Shown here in pieces: positions 60,380 through 64,000 of a stretch of 64,000 bases of DNA. The stretch comes from Mucilaginibacter roseus. Lineage in GTDB: Bacteria > Bacteroidota > Bacteroidia > Sphingobacteriales > Sphingobacteriaceae. How positions within the stretch are numbered: position 1 is the stretch's first letter; every line of letters begins with the position of its first letter. Made by a program: the position numbers and the translations under genes. The notes under the pieces were generated by a model. That model was given only the letters and a program-made list of their open reading frames with translations. It was not told the DNA's origin and ran no database searches. Where the stretch lies: positions 496,001-560,000 of the forward strand of contig NZ_JAJPWV010000001.1 of the NCBI RefSeq assembly GCF_021215455.1, read 5' to 3'.

Positions 60380-60459
60380 GTTATTTCATAGGCGCCCGGC
60401 ATTTTTAAATATCAAACTACTTGCGCCAAGAAACATCTTCTTTTTCATGAGATAAAATG

Positions 60460-60481
60460 CTCCCCTTTAGGGGTTGGGGGC
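60460..60481. repeat. C/G palindromic repeat between hisF and hisA (copy c)
   Basis: CTCCCCTTTAGGGGTTGGGGG, beginning two bases past the hisA stop. The remaining ~80 bases up to the DUF559 start hold no gene. Confidence 0.8.
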
Positions 60482-60482
60482 T

Positions 60483-61232
60483 CTAAATCGATATTAGCGC
60501 TTCCAGATTCCAGTTTTTCACATCCTCGATAGAAATATGGCCTTCATAGATAGCTTTACCTACCACGCACGATTCTACTTTAATGCGGCTCAGCTTTTCA
60601 ATATCCTGCATGGAGCTTACCCCGCCGGAGGCGATCAGCTTGATGAAAGGAGAATGGTCTAAAAGTTTTTCGTACAATTCAATGCCGGCACCGCCTAATT
60701 TTCCGTCCTTATTAATATCTGTACATAAAAAGCGGAAGAAGCCCAGCGCCAGGCACTTATCTACATAATCCATTAATTTGATAGGTGAGCTTTCCATCCA
60801 GCCTGAGTACTTGATCACTTCATCCAGTACGTCGATCGCGATAACCACCTGATCAGAACATTTATAGTTACCGCAGATGGATTTGCTCAGATCAACCAAA
60901 AAGCTGGGATTAGTAAGTGCTTGTGTACCCACTATAACGCGATGAACTCCGGCATCAATCAACTCCTTCACTTTTTCAATGCTGCGAACGCCGCCGCCAT
61001 ATTGTATTTTCATGTCCGTTTTGCGGATCACATTAAAGAGGTATTCCTGGTTAGAGAAATCGTTTTTTGCGCCGTTAAGGTCGATAACGTGAATAAAATT
61101 GGTACCGTTTGACTGGTAGCGCTCTATCATCTCTTCCAATGATACATCGTACTCTGTAACTTGCTGGTAATCGCCTTCGCGCAGGCGCACAACTTTTTTG
61201 TTCAGAATATCTATAGCGGGAATAATATACAT
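60483..61232 (-). CDS. hisA: HisA, ProFAR isomerase
   Basis: Phosphoribosylformimino-5-aminoimidazole carboxamide ribotide isomerase, a (beta/alpha)8 barrel of 249 residues. Visible are the N-terminal catalytic Asp in 'IIPAIDILNKKVVRL', 'QYGGGVRS' (phosphate loop), 'VIVGTQAL', the second catalytic Asp in 'CTDINKDGKLGG', and 'LIASGGVSSM'. The segment around residues 120-145 is longer and less conserved than in enteric HisA. Six bases downstream of hisH, so tightly coupled. Confidence 0.94.
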   Translation of the reverse strand: MYIIPAIDILNKKVVRLREGDYQQVTEYDVSLEEMIERYQSNGTNFIHVIDLNGAKNDFSNQEYLFNVIRKTDMKIQYGGGVRSIEKVKELIDAGVHRVIVGTQALTNPSFLVDLSKSICGNYKCSDQVVIAIDVLDEVIKYSGWMESSPIKLMDYVDKCLALGFFRFLCTDINKDGKLGGAGIELYEKLLDHSPFIKLIASGGVSSMQDIEKLSRIKVESCVVGKAIYEGHISIEDVKNWNLEALISI

Positions 61233-61238
61233 GCCTTT

Positions 61239-61901
61239 TTAAATTTTTGAAAAGTTAGTTAAGAGTGTTTCACCATATATGCCTGATTTTTCGGGATGAA
61301 ACTGAACCCCGAAAAAATTATTTAGCCAAATTGATGCCGAAAACTTGTTATTATAAGTTGCTGACGACAAAGTGTATGCACCGTTGTACTCAATAAAATA
61401 TGAATGTACAAAGTAAAAGTGCGAACCTTGCGGAATATTTGCAAACAGTTTATTCTCTTTTTCGGAGTAAACCTGGTTCCAGCCGGTGTGCGGAACTTTG
61501 TATTCAGCGCTATCAGCAAAGCGGCGGGTTTTTACCGGAACGATGCTTAACAGGTTTGAATCGCCTTCTTCAGAATGTTCGGTCAGCAACTGCATTCCAA
61601 CACAAATGCCCAACACAGGCTTGGTAAGCGAACGGATTTTAGGTACTAAGCCGGTATTTTGTAACTTTTGCATGGCAGCGCCCGCGTGGCCTACGCCGGG
61701 TATGATATAGCGATCAAACTGTTCAAAATCAGCTTCATTGTGTATCATTCCGTAGGCAATACCCAGCCTGTCTAAAGCCGCAGTGAGCGAAAATATATTG
61801 CCGGCTCCGTATCTGATAATTCCGATCCCCCCGCCCCCTGAAGGGGGAGCAGCTTCACCAGTGAGCGAAGCCAGGGTACTGTTAGTGTTCATTTCATCCA
61901 T
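61239..61901 (-). CDS. hisH: Imidazole glycerol phosphate synthase glutaminase HisH with repeat-encoded N-terminal extension
   Basis: Supplies ammonia from glutamine to HisF. 220 residues. The triad is seen as Cys in 'GICVGMQLL', His in 'GVQFHPEKSG' and the following Glu; 'HFYFVHSYF' is also typical. Native HisH begins near 'IGIIRYGAGNIFS', but here ~24 extra residues precede it, ending 'AAPPSGGGG', encoded by a C/G palindromic repeat that has replaced the normal start. No closer start codon is available, so the extension must be translated. Confidence 0.93.
   Translation of the reverse strand: MDEMNTNSTLASLTGEAAPPSGGGGIGIIRYGAGNIFSLTAALDRLGIAYGMIHNEADFEQFDRYIIPGVGHAGAAMQKLQNTGLVPKIRSLTKPVLGICVGMQLLTEHSEEGDSNLLSIVPVKTRRFADSAEYKVPHTGWNQVYSEKENKLFANIPQGSHFYFVHSYFIEYNGAYTLSSATYNNKFSASIWLNNFFGVQFHPEKSGIYGETLLTNFSKI
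61826..61850. repeat. C/G palindromic repeat inside hisH (copy d)
   Basis: CCCCC-TGAA-GGGGG core (61834-61847) with C-rich flank; in frame, it encodes the 'APPSGGGG' stretch at the HisH N-terminus. Confidence 0.85.
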
Positions 61902-61918
61902 TGCAATTCAAACTTCTG

Positions 61919-61943
61919 TTCCCCCTTTAGGGGGTTAGGGGGC
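61919..61943. repeat. C/G palindromic repeat between hisB and hisH (copy e)
   Basis: TTCCCCCTTTAGGGGGTTAG followed by GGGGC, abutting the hisB stop triplet. Confidence 0.85.
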
Positions 61944-63089
61944 CTACAGTACTCCCTTAGTGCTTGGTAAAACCATCTTGTCCACATCGCGCTTTACGGC
62001 CATTTTGATGGCTTTGGCAAAGGCTTTAAATATCGCTTCAATTTTGTGATGCTCGTTAACACCTTCGGCTTTTATGTTGAGGTTGCACTTAGCGGCATCA
62101 CTGAATGATTTAAAGAAATGGTAAAACATTTCGGTAGGTACATCGCCCACTTTTTCCCGCTTGAATTCGGCATCCCAAACAATCCAGTTGCGGCCGCCAA
62201 AATCAATAGCTGCCTGCGCCAGGCAATCATCCATCGGGAGGCAAAAACCATAACGCTCAATTCCTTTTTTATTGCCTAATGCCTCGGCAAAAACCTCACC
62301 CAGGGCTATGCCGGTATCTTCAACGGTGTGGTGTTCGTCAATATGCAGGTCGCCTTTGGCAATAACTTCCAGATCAACACTGCCATGGCGCGCTATCTGA
62401 TCCAACATGTGGTCGAAGAAATTTAAACCTGTCGAAATCTTAGCTTCGCCCGTACCATCAAGATTTAGTTTGATAAAGATGTCGGTTTCCTTGGTAGTGC
62501 GGCGGTGTTCAACTACCCGTTGCCCCAGTTTCAGGTATTCATAAATATCCTTCCAATCGGTGCTTTCAATAGCGATGCTCTCCTTAATGCTTTCGGGCCA
62601 TTTGTCGGTATCAAATTCGGCTCCACCAAGATTGGTGTCATTATTTAACCAGATGGCCTTAGCACCCAGATTTTTGGCTAATAACACATCATTCTTACGG
62701 TCGCCGATAACGAAAGAGCCTTGCAGATCGTACTCGTCGGCGTTTAGATATTGCGTGAGCAGCGCCGTGCCCGGTTTGCGGGTAGGAGCATTGTCGCGTG
62801 CAAAGGTGCGGTCAATAAATATGGCATCGAAGGTTACGCCCTCGTTCTCAAAGGTTTTTAAAATGAAATCGTGCACCGGGTAAAAGTTAGCTTCCGGGTG
62901 CGATGATGTACCCAGGCCATCCTGGTTGGTAACCATCACCAGCTCAAAACCAAGTTGGGCTATTTTAGGCAGCCATTGCAGCGCGCCGGGATAAAACTCC
63001 AGTTTGGCAAACGAGTCGATCTGCTCATCGGCAGGCTCGTTGATCAGGGTGCCGTCGCGGTCAATAAAAAGTACTTTTTTCAGGCTCAT
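61944..63089 (-). CDS. hisB: Bifunctional histidinol-phosphatase / imidazoleglycerol-phosphate dehydratase
   Basis: 381 residues. The N-terminal HAD phosphatase (~1-165) starts '[13 protein letters not shown]' and has a later acidic pair in '[15 protein letters not shown]'. The C-terminal dehydratase (~190-381) has the two metal-binding His repeats '[15 protein letters not shown]' and '[16 protein letters not shown]'. This is the fused form found in E. coli and many Bacteroidota. Its ATG overlaps the hisC stop (ATGA), so it is translationally coupled. Confidence 0.95.
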   Translation of the reverse strand: MSLKKVLFIDRDGTLINEPADEQIDSFAKLEFYPGALQWLPKIAQLGFELVMVTNQDGLGTSSHPEANFYPVHDFILKTFENEGVTFDAIFIDRTFARDNAPTRKPGTALLTQYLNADEYDLQGSFVIGDRKNDVLLAKNLGAKAIWLNNDTNLGGAEFDTDKWPESIKESIAIESTDWKDIYEYLKLGQRVVEHRRTTKETDIFIKLNLDGTGEAKISTGLNFFDHMLDQIARHGSVDLEVIAKGDLHIDEHHTVEDTGIALGEVFAEALGNKKGIERYGFCLPMDDCLAQAAIDFGGRNWIVWDAEFKREKVGDVPTEMFYHFFKSFSDAAKCNLNIKAEGVNEHHKIEAIFKAFAKAIKMAVKRDVDKMVLPSTKGVL

Positions 63090-64000
63090 TTATAATTTTG
63101 TAAAGCGTTGATCAATGTTTCATTTTCGGCTGGCGTGCCGATGGTAATGCGCAGGCAACCCTCGCAGAGCTCCACTTTTGAACGGTCGCGGACGATAATG
63201 CCCTGTTGCACCAGGTAGTTGTAAATATCCCGCGCGCCGGTAGTTTTTACCAAGATAAAGTTAGCGTCGGAAGGATAAATATCCAGCACAAAATCAAAGT
63301 TTTTTAACTGAAGTACAAGTTTATCCCGTTGTGTTAAAGTTTCTTTAATCCAGCTATTTACGGTGTCAATATTGTTCAAGGCCTCCAATGCTAATTGCTG
63401 CGAAGCTTCGTTGATGTTGTAAGGCGGTTTCACCTTGTTCATCACCTCGATGATCTCCTCGCTGGCAAAGGCCATACCCACACGCAGCCCGGCTAAGCCC
63501 CATGCTTTCGACAAGGTTTGCAACACTACAAGGTTGGCATATTCGGTGAGTTCCTGTATAAAGGTTTTTTGGCGACTAAAGTTGATATAAGCTTCATCAA
63601 CCACTACTAAACCACTAAAGTTGGCCAGTAATGTTTCCACATCTTCACGATTAATGGAGTTGCCGGTGGGGTTGTTGGGTGAGCAAATGAAGATCATTTT
63701 GGTGTGCTCGTCAATCGCTTCGGCAATGCCTTCCAGGTTGAGCTGATAATCTTCGGTAAGTAATACCTTGCGGGTTTCAATATCATTGATGTTAGCCGAT
63801 ACCTCATACATGCCGTAGGTGGGTGGTACCAGTATCACATTATCAACTCCCGGATTACAAAAGCTGCGGAATAGCACATCAATAGCCTCATCGCTGCCAT
63901 TACCCAAAAATATGTTGCGCGGCGGCACGCCTTTAATTTCGCTCAGGCGCTTTTTAACCTTGTATTGCAACGGATCTGGGTAGCGATTATAGGCGGTATC
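63086..64000 (-). CDS. hisC: Histidinol-phosphate aminotransferase, N-terminus beyond right edge
   Basis: Fold-type I PLP aminotransferase converting imidazole acetol phosphate to histidinol phosphate. The frame runs off base 64000; the first visible residues '[19 protein letters not shown]' correspond to about residue 45 of a full protein, so the Met at 63970 is internal. Seen: '[15 protein letters not shown]', '[10 protein letters not shown]', 'SPNNPTGN', 'VVDEAYINF', the PLP Lys in '[14 protein letters not shown]' and the C-terminal '[11 protein letters not shown]'. hisG and hisD are presumably further right. Confidence 0.95.
   Translation of the reverse strand, partial: DTAYNRYPDPLQYKVKKRLSEIKGVPPRNIFLGNGSDEAIDVLFRSFCNPGVDNVILVPPTYGMYEVSANINDIETRKVLLTEDYQLNLEGIAEAIDEHTKMIFICSPNNPTGNSINREDVETLLANFSGLVVVDEAYINFSRQKTFIQELTEYANLVVLQTLSKAWGLAGLRVGMAFASEEIIEVMNKVKPPYNINEASQQLALEALNNIDTVNSWIKETLTQRDKLVLQLKNFDFVLDIYPSDANFILVKTTGARDIYNYLVQQGIIVRDRSKVELCEGCLRITIGTPAENETLINALQNYK

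Noticed and set aside
60380-60459. Short ATG frame (about 18 codons) just upstream of the DUF559 start
   Set aside because: Too short, with no conserved feature; most likely leader sequence of the fused hisF.
1-64000. tRNA, rRNA, riboswitch, prophage or insertion-sequence genes
   Set aside because: No cloverleaf, rRNA-like sequence, transposase, integrase or phage structural gene was recognised by eye; a tRNAscan/Infernal search would be needed to exclude small RNAs firmly.

Overview
The window looks like chromosomal DNA of a Sphingobacteriaceae member (Bacteroidota), most likely Mucilaginibacter or a close relative. Many genes are preceded by the Bacteroidota -7 box TAnnTTTG. Several families are typical of the phylum: DUF4290, DUF2807 (GIN), carboxypeptidase-like regulatory domains, a SusC-type TonB plug and short AMP nucleosidase. 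The genus is an inference. No tRNA, rRNA, CRISPR array, prophage or intact insertion sequence was seen.

Layout. 1-16 kb: a truncated PAS sensor, citrate synthase, RecQ, a secreted beta-propeller/amidohydrolase, two tandem carboxypeptidase-regulatory paralogs, two DUF2807 proteins and a diheme cytochrome c. 13.8-18.6 kb: the tig-clpP-clpX proteostasis group and AMP nucleosidase. 18.6-24.4 kb: a giant alpha-2-macroglobulin-like protein with a TonB plug embedded in it. 24.5-33.1 kb: cystathionine synthase-like enzyme, GT39 glycosyltransferase, MurA (Asp at the fosfomycin-target position), DUF4290, dipeptide epimerase and an M20 peptidase.

33.2-35.5 kb: ten consecutive small secreted or lipoprotein genes on the minus strand. 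Several are too short for a normal ORF cutoff. All end in a near-identical C-terminal motif of the type G-x-K-K-D-[IV]-S-x-A-D. Six of them form a 258-bp tandem array, and each of those six carries three internal copies of the motif kept identical by synonymous-only change. The next gene, divergently transcribed, is a periplasmic TPR protein with a histidine-kinase dimerisation helix but no ATPase domain. This is the best candidate for an undescribed system in the window; a peptide-signalling role is only a hypothesis.

37-46.3 kb: an XRE regulator with palindromes upstream, UvrD, CcmE (CxxxY type) and CcmF, a frameshifted secreted protein, a Rossmann/DUF2520 protein, ferredoxin, IscX and KdsC. 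46.4-51 kb: Maf, then a translationally coupled set of Lgt-family membrane protein, COG1964-type radical SAM enzyme and small membrane protein, then Ppx/GppA. 51-58.5 kb: DnaJ, GrpE, FtsE, acyl-CoA reductase divergent from a ferredoxin, a MarR-GNAT fusion with a large palindromic operator, a cytosolic NlpC/P60 peptidase and a WD40 protein.

58.6-64 kb: a histidine operon read leftward (hisC-hisB-hisH-hisA-hisF-hisIE). It has been invaded by C5/G5 palindromic repeats. One sits inside the hisF reading frame and joins it to an N-terminal DUF559 endonuclease domain; another lies in frame at the start of hisH. A second family of intergenic repeats, built from TCCATAG/CTATGGA words, occurs at 46.3, 54.1 and 58.6 kb.
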